Positions 17,033 through 25,651 of a DNA stretch of 64,000 nucleotides are shown in pieces. The notes below the pieces were generated by a model. It saw only the letters and a program-made list of their open reading frames with translations. It was not told the origin of the DNA and ran no database searches. The DNA comes from Flavobacteriaceae bacterium (lineage in GTDB: Bacteria > Bacteroidota > Bacteroidia > Flavobacteriales > Flavobacteriaceae). Position 1 is the stretch's first letter, and the number at the start of each line of letters is the position of its first letter. Made by a program: the position numbers and the translations under genes. The stretch covers positions 1-64,000 of the forward strand of contig JAGKWW010000013.1 of assembly GCA_021151665.1 (NCBI GenBank), read 5' to 3'.

Positions 17033-17796
17033 CCTTTAAAACAAACGGGAATAATCTCGCCTTTGGCGAGGCAGAATCGCTCCACATCCTGTGGGGCGAT
17101 TTTTTTTGTATACTCTTCTTCCACCACCCGAAATCCTATACTGCGCAGCTTGTCGAAATAATCCCTGCCGTACACGCGTACATGGTCATACTGGCCAAAT
17201 ATGCGTGCACGCTCTTTGGGGTCGGTTATTGAATCATCTTCAAAAGTTGTCTCACGGCTAAGATCCTGCGGAATCTGGAAAATGCCCATCCCGCCCGGCT
17301 TTAATACCCGGTAAAGCTCCTGCATGGCTTTGGTATCGTCAGGGATATGCTCCAGCACATGATTGCAAAGGATGACATCGTAGCTGTTGTCTTCAAATGG
17401 AAGATTGCAAATGTCAGCTTTCACATCGGCAAGCGGTGAAAAAAGGTCGGTCGTGGTATAATCAAGGTTCTTCATCCCGCGGAACAGCTTGTAAAAAGCC
17501 TGCTCGGGGGCAAAATGCAATACCTTGTGGGGTGCAGTGAAGAAGTCGGTTTCGTTTTTCAGGTACAGCCACAGCAGGCGGTGCCTTTCAAGCGAAAGGG
17601 TGCTCGGTGAGAGTACGTTACTGCGCTGGTGCCCATAACCATAAGGCAAAAAGCTGCGGAAGCTCTTCCCATCGATCGGATCGGTAAATTTACTTCCCTT
17701 AAGGGCAAAAGCAAGCACCGGCCGTGCTACATAACTAAGGCGTATCAGTACCGGGCGGGGAATGGTATTGAGGATAAATTTGAAAAGTTTCTTCAT
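17029..17796 (-). CDS. Class I SAM-dependent methyltransferase
   Basis: A 255-residue protein with a Methyltransf_11-type core: LHFAPEQAFYKLF (motif I region), DLFSPLADVKADICNLPFEDNSYD, and CNHVLEHIPDDTKAMQELYRVLKPGG (motif IV to post-IV), the last very characteristic. Motif I lacks the usual GxGxG and reads FAPEQ instead, as in a subgroup of bacterial methyltransferases. A basic hydrophobic N-terminus (residues 1-35) may associate with membrane. The substrate is unknown. Its start lies four bases from the inverted-repeat cassette at 17801, which may have displaced its original promoter. Confidence 0.85.
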   Translation of the reverse strand: MKKLFKFILNTIPRPVLIRLSYVARPVLAFALKGSKFTDPIDGKSFRSFLPYGYGHQRSNVLSPSTLSLERHRLLWLYLKNETDFFTAPHKVLHFAPEQAFYKLFRGMKNLDYTTTDLFSPLADVKADICNLPFEDNSYDVILCNHVLEHIPDDTKAMQELYRVLKPGGMGIFQIPQDLSRETTFEDDSITDPKERARIFGQYDHVRVYGRDYFDKLRSIGFRVVEEEYTKKIAPQDVERFCLAKGEIIPVCFKG

Positions 17797-17800
17797 GTTA

Positions 17801-17842
17801 TTTCACGGAGATTCGCAGAGGAAACACAGAGATTCACCGAGG
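17801..17842 (+). repeat. Left inverted-repeat arm of the GxxExxY cassette
   Basis: The 42-base arm is made of two 18-base copies at 21-base period (CACGGAGATTCGCAGAGG and CACAGAGATTCACCGAGG). It is the inverted partner of 18217-18259 and contains the stop codon of the GxxExxY gene. Confidence 0.75.
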
Positions 17843-18220
17843 TTCAATATTGTTTATAAATCGTTTTATTCCATCCCTAAGAATCTTGGTATGAAAATTT
17901 ATTAATAGACCGACAGGATAATCTCCGAGCCGTAAATAAGTTAAAATTTGGGCAAAATGGACATCGGTAAAATCCTCAACGGTTTTTAGCTCTATCACAA
18001 CCCTGTTATCTACCAGAGGATCGATGCGGTAGCCCTGATCCAACCGAATATCCTTATAGATTACAGGAAGCCGCTTTTCACGCTCCACATTGAGGCCGCT
18101 GTTTTTTAATTCGTAGAAAAGACATTCACAATAAGCTGATTCAAGCAATCCCGGGCCAAGTGTTTTATGTACTTCCATAGCACACCCAATTATAGTATGT
18201 GTCAGCTGATTCATTTCCAT
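17834..18220 (-). CDS. GxxExxY protein (PDDEXK_3 family)
   Basis: A 128-residue protein of the GxxExxY family, predicted from fold comparisons to resemble PD-(D/E)XK nucleases. The name motif appears as GPGLLESAY (about residues 22-30); downstream are RIDPLVDNRVVIELKTVEDFTDVH (the ELK triad of a nuclease-like core) and AQILTYLRLGDYPVGLLINF, all typical. Both its start and its stop codon fall inside the inverted-repeat arms, so the gene and flanks form one compact unit, unlike the neighbouring genes. The biological role of the family is not established. Confidence 0.9.
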   Translation of the reverse strand: MEMNQLTHTIIGCAMEVHKTLGPGLLESAYCECLFYELKNSGLNVEREKRLPVIYKDIRLDQGYRIDPLVDNRVVIELKTVEDFTDVHFAQILTYLRLGDYPVGLLINFHTKILRDGIKRFINNIEPR

Positions 18221-18259
18221 CTGTGTATCTCTGCGATTGCTCAGTGTATCTCTGCGAAA
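18217..18259 (-). repeat. Right inverted-repeat arm of the GxxExxY cassette
   Basis: Read on the minus strand, the 43-base arm contains two copies of GCAGAGATACAC at 21-base period and aligns over its whole length with the left arm. It ends at the base before the map stop codon and contains the start codon of the GxxExxY gene. Confidence 0.75.
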
Positions 18260-19078
18260 TTAGACAGCGAGACCTTCCCTACGGAATTCTTTCTCCTCAT
18301 CACTTTCAATACCCAAAGCTTTATAGATGTAGGCGAAAGTAGAAAGCAGTTCAGGCTTCCCGTCTACCAATGCAACGTTGTGCTCAAAGTGGGCGCTGGG
18401 TTTTTTATCGGCGGTCACAATCGTCCAGCCGTCTTTTAGCTGCTTCACGTTTTTGGTGCCCATGTTGATCATCGGCTCAATGGCAACTACAAGCCCTTCA
18501 ACAAACAGCTTGCCGCGCCCGCGCTTTCCATAATTCGGCATTTCGGGCCCTTCGTGCATTTTTTTGCCAAGGCCATGGCCAACCAGTTCGCGCACCACGC
18601 CGTAGCCATGTCCTTCAGTATATTTCTGGATGGCGCTGCCTACGTCCTCAACGCGGTTGCCGGCCCTGAATTCGCGGATGCCGATATAAAGCGATTCTTT
18701 GGTTACTTTCAGTAATTTTTTTGTAGCCTCGGCCACTTCGCCTACTTCAAAAGTGTACGCATGATCACCGTAAAACTCGTTCTTAAGCGCGCCGCAATCT
18801 ACCGATACGATATCGCCTTCCTCAATAGGGCGGTTGGTAGGAAGCCCGTGAACCACCTGCTCGTTGACACTGGTAAGCAGGGTAGAGGGGCATCCGTACA
18901 GCCCGAGGAAACCCGGCACAGCGCCATGGTCGCGGATAAATGTTTCGGCCAGTTTATCGAGTTCCAGCGTAGTCACGCCCGGTTTTATCTCCGAGGCGAT
19001 CATCCCCAGTGTCTTAGAAACAATCAGGGCGCTTTCGCGCATCAGTTCAATCTCTTCGCGGGTCTTAGGTATAATCAT
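18260..19078 (-). CDS. map: Type I methionine aminopeptidase
   Basis: Removes the N-terminal methionine from nascent proteins in the cytoplasm. The 272-residue product begins MIIPKTREEIELMRESALIVSKTLG, and the metal-ligand motifs are all visible: SVDCGALKNEFYGDHAYTF (two Asp), ELVGHGLGKKMHE (His), AIEPMINMG (Glu) and FEHNVALVDGKPE (Glu). The last 20 residues form a short extension. The longer frame opening at 19108 is rejected since a -7 element lies at 19097-19104. The gene is usually found near ribosomal protein genes in other lineages; here it stands alone. Confidence 0.96.
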   Translation of the reverse strand: MIIPKTREEIELMRESALIVSKTLGMIASEIKPGVTTLELDKLAETFIRDHGAVPGFLGLYGCPSTLLTSVNEQVVHGLPTNRPIEEGDIVSVDCGALKNEFYGDHAYTFEVGEVAEATKKLLKVTKESLYIGIREFRAGNRVEDVGSAIQKYTEGHGYGVVRELVGHGLGKKMHEGPEMPNYGKRGRGKLFVEGLVVAIEPMINMGTKNVKQLKDGWTIVTADKKPSAHFEHNVALVDGKPELLSTFAYIYKALGIESDEEKEFRREGLAV

Positions 19079-19096
19079 TTCAATAAGTTGAGGGTG

Positions 19097-19104
19097 CAAA
19101 AGTA
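19097..19104 (-). promoter_or_regulatory. map -7 element
   Basis: Minus strand TACTTTTG fits TAnnTTTG, 18 bases before the chosen map start; it settles the start codon choice. Confidence 0.5.
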
Positions 19105-19115
19105 GCACTTTTTCT

Positions 19116-20513
19116 TTAATCCGGATTTGCCATGGTTCGGAAGAGCTCGGCGTTGCTTATGAAGAAACGGTTTTGGGTAGCGATTTGCTGCAACATGGCT
19201 GAAATGAGGCTGTTTTCGCGCGAGTTGATTAGGAATACCGAGCTTTCACCGAAGCTGAATAGCCGTTCCTCGCTTTTCACCATCGTGGTATAATCCACTA
19301 CCAGCCGGTTTATTACCAGCTGTTGTTTTTGCAGTGACTCGATCTCGGTTTGCTGCGCCCGTATTTTATTGTTGAGGCGGATGCGTTCAAAATCGAGTTC
19401 ATACTGCGTATCCTGCAGTTTGAATTTCGCCAGGGCAAGCGCACCGCGCTCTTTCCGTAGAAACAGAGGGAAGCTAAAATTCACCCCGATCTTGTAATCT
19501 TCAAAACGATAATTGTCGATATACGAAGGTTCTGAAAGGTAATTATAGGAAAGGTTCAGCTTTGGCAAAAGCATATTCGCTTTGAGACGCCGTTCAACCT
19601 CAAGTATTGCGAGCTTATTTTGCAGTGACTGAAGCTTGGGGTGGTCATCATTTGCAGGGGTCGCTGACAGGCTATTTGTTTTTAATGTTTCTTGCAGCGA
19701 GGAGTGTAGTTCCTTTTCAGGGATGATACCGTCTGCCAGCGCTACCGGCACATTTTCGATCCACAGGAAATTTTCCATCTCCAGCTTTGCCTTGGCCAGC
19801 TTAAGGTTGGCGTCCAAAAGCCCGAGTTCCCGGTTGCGCACCGTTATCCCGGTTTCTACGCTGTCTATTTCAGGTTTGTCGCCAAGAGCGATCAGTCCGC
19901 TTACACCTTTGTACCGTTCACGTGCCGCGGCAAGATAGCTGTTGTAAAGGGTCGCCTCATCGAACGCTTTTTTCCAGTTGAAATAAGCCACAGATGCGTT
20001 ATAAAGTACTTCGGCCGCCTGCAGCTTTCGAGCTGCCTGGCTTAATTGCACCTGTAGCCTGGCCGATCGTAAGTCGGCCATTCGCTGATTGATGAAAAGC
20101 CCCTGGCCCACAGGCACGCTTACCCCCAACGACGTCAGCCCACTGTTTGGGGTAACATTTTGTGGGTTAACATATAATCCCTCGCTGTTATCAAAAGCGG
20201 CTTTCACCTCGATACCATACCATGTAGGGATTTTGAACGAGCTATTGAGTAATGAGTAGTACTCTTTATCCTTAAACTGCTTCTTATCGAAGTCCACTTC
20301 CAGCTTCGGGTCGAAGGTACCCCGGGCGGCCATCAGGCCCGCCTGGGCCTTATTAACTTCCAGGTTAGCTTGCTTTACCAGCGGATGATATTTCTTTACG
20401 TAGCCCAGATATTCGTCAAACGTCAGTTCGCCGGGAGGCAGCCCTTGCGAAAGGCCCGATGCAGCAAACAGAAGGCATAGTAAAGTAGCGATATGTAACA
20501 ACTGCCTCATCAT
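19116..20513 (-). CDS. TolC-family outer membrane efflux protein
   Basis: Outer-membrane channel of 465 residues; signal peptide (LLHIATLLCLLFAASGLSQG), then two repeats of long helical hairpins rich in Ala, Gln and Leu (about 45-215 and 250-450) typical of OEP/TolC proteins. It is the last gene of the TetR-ABC-HlyD-TolC operon, overlapping the HlyD gene by four bases, and should form the exit duct of the exporter. Confidence 0.9.
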   Translation of the reverse strand: MMRQLLHIATLLCLLFAASGLSQGLPPGELTFDEYLGYVKKYHPLVKQANLEVNKAQAGLMAARGTFDPKLEVDFDKKQFKDKEYYSLLNSSFKIPTWYGIEVKAAFDNSEGLYVNPQNVTPNSGLTSLGVSVPVGQGLFINQRMADLRSARLQVQLSQAARKLQAAEVLYNASVAYFNWKKAFDEATLYNSYLAAARERYKGVSGLIALGDKPEIDSVETGITVRNRELGLLDANLKLAKAKLEMENFLWIENVPVALADGIIPEKELHSSLQETLKTNSLSATPANDDHPKLQSLQNKLAILEVERRLKANMLLPKLNLSYNYLSEPSYIDNYRFEDYKIGVNFSFPLFLRKERGALALAKFKLQDTQYELDFERIRLNNKIRAQQTEIESLQKQQLVINRLVVDYTTMVKSEERLFSFGESSVFLINSRENSLISAMLQQIATQNRFFISNAELFRTMANPD

Positions 20514-21865
20514 TTCTTTTCTTTTGCTGGTTCTGCCTGCCCTGCCGCCCCCTTATAGTAGTTTGGAGGAAACCCATTGAGCACCCGCCAGATCTCGTAC
20601 CATACCGGTACTGTGTCCAGCAATGCAATAGTTTGGGCACCCGCGCCTATGCTTAGCTGCTCGGGCCACTTGCCCTCCTTGTTATCGGGGGCAATCAGGA
20701 TACGGTATTTGCCATTGGGGCTGATAAAGTTTTCTATTGCTACTACGCGGCCGCCAAATGTGCCATACGACAAGCCCGGCCATCCGGAAAATACGATTCG
20801 CGGCCATCCGTCAAACCAGACCCGTACGGTTTCGCCTCTTTTTATAAGAGGCAGGTCTATAGGGTCAACATAGGTTTCTACAGCAATGTCATAGTTTTTA
20901 GGCATAATGCTCACGATTGGCGTACCCTCTTTTATCGTTTCGCCAAGCCCGGCCAGCAACGCGCGGTTTACATAACCGGCCTGGGGTGCTGTAATGTAAT
21001 ACAAGCCATCGCGTATGCTGTAGTTTACATACTGGTTCTGCAGCTTGTTCACCTGTGCCTCGGTGTCATATTGGCTGCTCAGCGCCGTAAACCTGTCGCT
21101 GTCCGACTTTGATATCTTTTCGGCATACTCGGCCATAATGCGGTTAATTTCGACGCGGGCATTAATAAGGTCGTTTTTGGCAGCAATGAATTTATTCTCC
21201 TGAGTAATGATCTTTGCCTCGGCGTCCTGCAGCTTCAGCCGTTTCTCCTCAACATCCGTGAGCGGTTTCAGCCCCTCCTTGTTAAGCTGCGATGACCGGT
21301 TAAACTGCGTTTCGGCAATGCGAAGCTGTGTCTTTACCGCCTCCAGGTCGATACTGTCACTCTTTACTTTAAGCTGGGCCTGACGTATTTTGTTCTGCGC
21401 CTGCTGCAACTTTAGTTCCCTTTCCCGCGCCAGTGATGCCGCCTGCACTTCAAGTGAATTTACTTTGCTTCCGTACGAAACAGCTGCCTGCTTTTTGGCA
21501 TTTACCTGTTGTTGGGTGTTTTCTACGAGATTAGGGTCAAAATAATCCTCTTTTACCTCAGAGATATAAAGAATGGTGTCACCCTTGTTTACAAAATCAC
21601 CTTCGCGTACATACCATTTTTCTATACGCCCTGCTATTGCGTTATGCACGGTTTGCGGGCGCTGGTCAGGCTTTAGTGTAGTTACCGAGCCGGACCCCGA
21701 TATATTTTGCGTCCAGGGCAGGAACAGCGCAATAATACCGGCTATAGAAAGGGCCACGATAATCCTGTTCAGAATCTTGTAATGTGGGCGTGCATCCAGT
21801 TTTTTTATGGTAGAAAAAGATTCAGGATTTATCTTTACCGGGTTGTTGTCTGATATATTGAGCAT
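20510..21865 (-). CDS. HlyD-type membrane fusion (adaptor) protein
   Basis: Periplasmic adaptor of 451 residues that links an inner-membrane ABC exporter to TolC. One N-terminal transmembrane helix (about 31-51) is followed by a split lipoyl/barrel-sandwich domain (VHNAIAGRIEKWYVREGDFVNKGDTILYI, then ITAPQAGYVNRALLAGLGETIKEGTPIVSI) interrupted by a long coiled-coil hairpin (about 110-275), and a C-terminal beta-barrel domain with GETVRVWFDGWP. The size matches HlyD-like rather than short RND adaptors. It starts two bases after the ABC gene stop. Confidence 0.93.
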   Translation of the reverse strand: MLNISDNNPVKINPESFSTIKKLDARPHYKILNRIIVALSIAGIIALFLPWTQNISGSGSVTTLKPDQRPQTVHNAIAGRIEKWYVREGDFVNKGDTILYISEVKEDYFDPNLVENTQQQVNAKKQAAVSYGSKVNSLEVQAASLARERELKLQQAQNKIRQAQLKVKSDSIDLEAVKTQLRIAETQFNRSSQLNKEGLKPLTDVEEKRLKLQDAEAKIITQENKFIAAKNDLINARVEINRIMAEYAEKISKSDSDRFTALSSQYDTEAQVNKLQNQYVNYSIRDGLYYITAPQAGYVNRALLAGLGETIKEGTPIVSIMPKNYDIAVETYVDPIDLPLIKRGETVRVWFDGWPRIVFSGWPGLSYGTFGGRVVAIENFISPNGKYRILIAPDNKEGKWPEQLSIGAGAQTIALLDTVPVWYEIWRVLNGFPPNYYKGAAGQAEPAKEKK

Positions 21866-21867
21866 AA

Positions 21868-23520
21868 TTATATCTTTTTATCTTCAACAATTTCACCATT
21901 CTCCATAACGATCTGCCTGTTGCAGCTGTTTTCCCAGTAGCTGTTTACCGAAGACACAATGACCGTCCATTTGTTTTGCGGAGACATCAGGAAGTCGATT
22001 ATTTTTCGGGCGGTTTCGGTGTCTATCTTGTCAGTCGGGTCTTCCAGCAAAAGCACATTGGGCCTGCTGATGATCACCCGGGCCAACATTACCTTCTGCG
22101 CGTTGGATGCCGATAGCTGTCTGCCTTCCGGGTAGAGGTGGGTATCCAGTCCCTCGGGCAATGTCTTGATATACGGGGTAAGGCCAACGCTGTCGAGCGC
22201 CCACTTCAGGTCACTGTCGTTATAGGTATTGCCAAACGTGATGTTTTCAAGGATGGTGCCGTCAAACGGCGTTTCCCGCTGGAGGATTAGGCCCACCTGC
22301 GAACGATAGGTTTCTTTATTGATCTTATTAATGCTGCCGTCGTTAATATAAAAGCTTCCGCTTTCGTGCGGCAAGAGCCCGGCAAGGAACCGTATCAGCG
22401 TACTTTTGCCTGATCCGTTGCCACCGCTCACAAAGATCTTTTCTCCTTGTGCTATTGTAAGCGTAATGTCTTTTAAAGCCCTTTTTCGCGTGTCGGGAAA
22501 ACGGAAGTTTACCTTCTCAGTTTCCAGTGTAATGGCCTGGTAGGACACTGTTTCTTCTCTCGAAGGCTGTTCGATCTCCATGTCTGTAACGTAGCCTATT
22601 TTCTCCACCGAGGTAAGTACGTCGTAAAATGTTTCGAGTCCCATGATAAGTTTCTCAACCGAGTTAATTACCAATAGGATAACAATTTCTGCCGCAACAA
22701 ACTGACCGATGTTCATCTGCTGGCTCATCACAAGGTAGCCACCAATGGAAAGGAGCCCGGCTGTAATGATCGTTTTGAAGATAATGAGCTGGATGTACTG
22801 CCTGCGGATAACCCCGAAGTGTTTTTCGCGGAAGTCCACATATTCTCCTGCAAGTATATTATTACGTTCCAATGCATACTCAAAATTCTGCCTTTTGCGG
22901 AAGCTGTTGTTGTTGCGGGCCATTTCCTGGAGCCAATAGGCTACTTTGTATTTGAATTTTGATTCCTTGAGGCTGGTTTCGAGCCCCGGCGTAAAGGAAT
23001 ATTTAAATATAAAGTACAGCAGCATCACCAGGAGCAAACCGAATAGTATGAAAAAAGGGTGGTAGAAAGAAAGCAGTATTATACCAAAACCGATCTGTAG
23101 AAATGCCGACGAAAAATCCAGCAGCATTTTTGAGGTCCCTTTTTGTACCGATAGCGTATCAAAAAAACGGTTGGCTACTTCGGGCGGATAATTATTGTAC
23201 ATATCGCGGAACCGGATTTTTGGCAGCCTGTAGGCAAATTCGAAGGACGCCCTTACAAATATTTTTTGCTGGAGGTTTTCGGTAATGCGCAGCTGCATCA
23301 GCGAAAGTATGCCTACCAGCGATGCACCCGCCGTGACCACTATGATAAGGATAATCCAGCTTGCACTTACCTGGGCACTCTGTATAAAGTTAATAATAGC
23401 CTGGATGCCCAACGGAAGCGAAAGGCTAATAAGCCCCGCAAAAGCGGCATAGAAGAGTATCTGGTAGACATCGCGCCGATCCAGCTTGAGGAGGTTTGTA
23501 AATCGTTTCAAAGGTGTCAT
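21868..23520 (-). CDS. ABC exporter, fused permease-ATPase, with degenerate catalytic motifs
   Basis: Half-transporter of 550 residues: six-helix membrane domain (about 1-310) then nucleotide-binding domain, of the peptidase-less type I secretion/bacteriocin exporter group. Walker A (GGNGSGKST) and the Q loop (LILQRETPFDG) are intact, but the signature reads LSASNAQ instead of LSGGQ, Walker B reads VLLLEDPTD with the usual Asp-Glu swapped, and the switch region reads VIVSSVNS without the conserved His. As a homodimer both ATP sites would therefore be abnormal. It overlaps the TetR gene by four bases and is followed by adaptor and TolC genes. Confidence 0.9.
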   Translation of the reverse strand: MTPLKRFTNLLKLDRRDVYQILFYAAFAGLISLSLPLGIQAIINFIQSAQVSASWIILIIVVTAGASLVGILSLMQLRITENLQQKIFVRASFEFAYRLPKIRFRDMYNNYPPEVANRFFDTLSVQKGTSKMLLDFSSAFLQIGFGIILLSFYHPFFILFGLLLVMLLYFIFKYSFTPGLETSLKESKFKYKVAYWLQEMARNNNSFRKRQNFEYALERNNILAGEYVDFREKHFGVIRRQYIQLIIFKTIITAGLLSIGGYLVMSQQMNIGQFVAAEIVILLVINSVEKLIMGLETFYDVLTSVEKIGYVTDMEIEQPSREETVSYQAITLETEKVNFRFPDTRKRALKDITLTIAQGEKIFVSGGNGSGKSTLIRFLAGLLPHESGSFYINDGSINKINKETYRSQVGLILQRETPFDGTILENITFGNTYNDSDLKWALDSVGLTPYIKTLPEGLDTHLYPEGRQLSASNAQKVMLARVIISRPNVLLLEDPTDKIDTETARKIIDFLMSPQNKWTVIVSSVNSYWENSCNRQIVMENGEIVEDKKI

Positions 23521-24176
23521 AGGCTTTTGTCTTTTAACAGCGAACGCACCATGTCGAGATAAAAACCCGACGGAGGGGCCTCGGTGTTGGTTATGGTTTT
23601 GAAGTGGCCGAGCAGGAAATGCTGGTGAAGCGCCCCCTCAACAATGTTGCTTGCCAGGCTTTCAGGATATTTATAACCCGGTGCCGCATCCTTTATTAAT
23701 GCTGCCAGGTAATAAATGACCTTTTTGTAAATCAGGAAAAATCCTTTGCTGTTTTCATTATCCACCTCTTTGGTGTGAAGGGTCTTAATGAACTCTGCTA
23801 TAATAATGTTGTTCAGTAGCGCCTCATCAATATGTTCGGTAGCTTCATCGTCAATGATAGTTTCGGTGACTACTGCAACCCCACGTTCCAGTTTTTCAAA
23901 AGGGTCGGCAATATTGGCGGTAGCAAACCGCATCCGGTATTCAATCCAGCTCCAGTACCACGATGACAGGTACAGCAGCAGTTTATGCTTGTTTTCAAAA
24001 TAACGGTACAGCGAGCTCTCATTAGAGCCAATCCGTTCGCCAAGTTTCTTAAAAGTAAAACTCTCAAAGCCAATCTCGGCCATAAGCTTTATGCTTTCGC
24101 CAATGATTTTTTTCCCGAGTTGGGATGACTCGGGGTCTTTTGCATAAAGCTCAGGTGTAATAACAAATTTAACCAT
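23517..24176 (-). CDS. TetR/AcrR family transcriptional regulator
   Basis: A 219-residue regulator with the N-terminal helix-turn-helix of TetR proteins (about 25-70: IKLMAEIGFESFTFKKLGERIGSNESSLYRYFENKHKLL). The C-terminal ligand/dimer domain is unassigned. It is the first gene of the export operon (4-base overlap with the ABC gene) and most likely represses its own operon in response to an exported compound. Palindromes in the upstream region are candidate operators. Confidence 0.92.
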   Translation of the reverse strand: MVKFVITPELYAKDPESSQLGKKIIGESIKLMAEIGFESFTFKKLGERIGSNESSLYRYFENKHKLLLYLSSWYWSWIEYRMRFATANIADPFEKLERGVAVVTETIIDDEATEHIDEALLNNIIIAEFIKTLHTKEVDNENSKGFFLIYKKVIYYLAALIKDAAPGYKYPESLASNIVEGALHQHFLLGHFKTITNTEAPPSGFYLDMVRSLLKDKSL

Positions 24177-24193
24177 AATAATACTAACTGATG

Positions 24194-24201
24194 CAAATAT
24201 A
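24194..24201 (-). promoter_or_regulatory. -7 element of the TetR-exporter operon
   Basis: Minus strand TATATTTG matches TAnnTTTG, 18 bases before the TetR start codon, immediately next to the palindromes at 24200-24228. Confidence 0.5.
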
Positions 24202-24228
24202 ATAGTTTTACTATTAACTTTGAAAGTT
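24200..24228. promoter_or_regulatory. Candidate TetR operator
   Basis: Two adjacent perfect palindromes: TAATAG-TTTTA-CTATTA (24200-24216) and AACTTT-G-AAAGTT (24216-24228). They sit where RNA polymerase would bind for the TetR operon, the expected position for autorepression. Confidence 0.45.
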
Positions 24229-24295
24229 TAACTTTTGTTGAACGTTAAAATGTGATTGTATGAGTTTTGTCATGTTTTAAAAAATTGCACGACAT

Positions 24296-24303
24296 TAATT
24301 TTG
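24296..24303 (+). promoter_or_regulatory. -7 element of the CoA-transferase gene
   Basis: TAATTTTG fits TAnnTTTG and lies 19 bases before the ATG at 24322; it excludes the longer frame starting at 24256. Confidence 0.45.
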
Positions 24304-24321
24304 CATCATAAACTTTTAGGT

Positions 24322-25599
24322 ATGGGAAAATATGTAACAGCCGCAGAAGCCGTAAAGGCGGTTTCTTCGGGTAACAGGGTGTATGTTCAGGCGGCTGCCG
24401 CTACACCTACCGCGCTTACTGCCGCTTTGGCCGAACGGGCGCCCGAACTCCGGGATGTAGAAGTGTGCCACCTTCACACCGAAGGCGCGGCACCTTATGC
24501 AAATCCAGAGCTTCGCGACAGCTTTCATGTCAATTCTTTCTTTATCGGTAAAAATGTGCGTCATACGCTTACTTCTGGCAACGGGTCTTACACACCGGTT
24601 TTCCTTAGCGAGCTGCCACGGCTTTTTCGCAAAAAGGTATTACCGCTTGATGTGGCTTTTATACAGGTTTCGCCACCCGATAGCCACGGGTACTGCTCAC
24701 TGGGCGTATCGGTAGAGGCCACAGTAGCAGCCATCGAAAATTCTAAAGTGGTCATTGCACAGGTAAACCCCCAGATGCCCCGCACGTTTGGCGACGGCAT
24801 TATCCATATTTCTGAAATCGACTATTTAGTTGAACACGAAATGCCAATTCATGGGCATGCGCCGGATGCGGTTTCTCCGGAGGAAGAAAAGATTGGCGAA
24901 TATATCGCCTCGCTTATTGATGACGGGAGTACCCTGCAAATGGGTATTGGGTCTATACCCAACGCCGCCCTTGCCAAACTTACCAACCATAAGAACCTCG
25001 GCCTGCACACCGAAATGTTTAGCGACGGTGTCATAGACCTTATCGAGAGCGACGTTATTAACTGCAATTACAAAGGTGTGGCGCGGGGGCGGGCTCTGGC
25101 TACGTTCCTTATCGGGTCCCGTAGGCTGTATGATTTTGTAAATGATAACCCATTTATAGAAATGCGCGAATCATCATTTGTAAATGATACTGCCGTTATT
25201 CGCCGCAACCCAAAAATGGTGGCTATCAACTCGGCTATCGAGGTAGATGTAAGCGGCCAGGTGTGTGCGGACTCTATTGGCTGCAAGATGTACAGCGGTG
25301 TTGGCGGGCAGATGGATTTCATCCGCGGGGCTGCACTTAGCGATGGCGGAAAAGCTATTATTGCGCTGCCCTCTGTAACGCATAAAGGTGAGAACAAGAT
25401 CGTGCCGTTCCTCAAAGAAGGGGCGGGTGTGGTAACCACACGCTCCCACGTGCAATATATCATTACCGAATATGGCATTGCGGATTTGTATGGAAAAACC
25501 CTGAAGCAGCGTGCCAAAGCCATGCTGGGTATTGCGCACCCCGATCACCGCGAGGCCATAGACGAGGCTTACTTTAGAATGTACAACCGTTGTATATAG
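24322..25599 (+). CDS. Acetyl-CoA hydrolase/CoA-transferase family protein
   Basis: A 425-residue enzyme of the Cat1/4-hydroxybutyrate CoA-transferase group, moving CoA between acetyl-CoA and carboxylic acids or hydrolysing it. The N-terminal part shows VSSGNRVYVQAAAATPTAL; the C-terminal catalytic part has LQMGIGSIPNAALA, LHTEMFSDGVIDL, GGQMDFIRGA and the family-typical ending VQYIITEYGIADLYGK followed by RAKAMLGIAHPDHREAI. Which acid it uses cannot be told. It is monocistronic, divergent from the TetR operon, and ends at a bidirectional terminator. Confidence 0.92.
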   Translation: MGKYVTAAEAVKAVSSGNRVYVQAAAATPTALTAALAERAPELRDVEVCHLHTEGAAPYANPELRDSFHVNSFFIGKNVRHTLTSGNGSYTPVFLSELPRLFRKKVLPLDVAFIQVSPPDSHGYCSLGVSVEATVAAIENSKVVIAQVNPQMPRTFGDGIIHISEIDYLVEHEMPIHGHAPDAVSPEEEKIGEYIASLIDDGSTLQMGIGSIPNAALAKLTNHKNLGLHTEMFSDGVIDLIESDVINCNYKGVARGRALATFLIGSRRLYDFVNDNPFIEMRESSFVNDTAVIRRNPKMVAINSAIEVDVSGQVCADSIGCKMYSGVGGQMDFIRGAALSDGGKAIIALPSVTHKGENKIVPFLKEGAGVVTTRSHVQYIITEYGIADLYGKTLKQRAKAMLGIAHPDHREAIDEAYFRMYNRCI

Positions 25600-25617
25600 T
25601 TAAGTTTTTTAGAAATG

Positions 25618-25646
25618 AAAAGCCGCACTGTTGAGGTGCGGCTTTT
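25618..25646. terminator. Bidirectional terminator
   Basis: AAAAGCCGCAC and GTGCGGCTTTT form an 11-base perfect stem with a 7-base loop between the convergent CoA-transferase and gpmI genes. Confidence 0.9.
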
Positions 25647-25651
25647 ATTAT

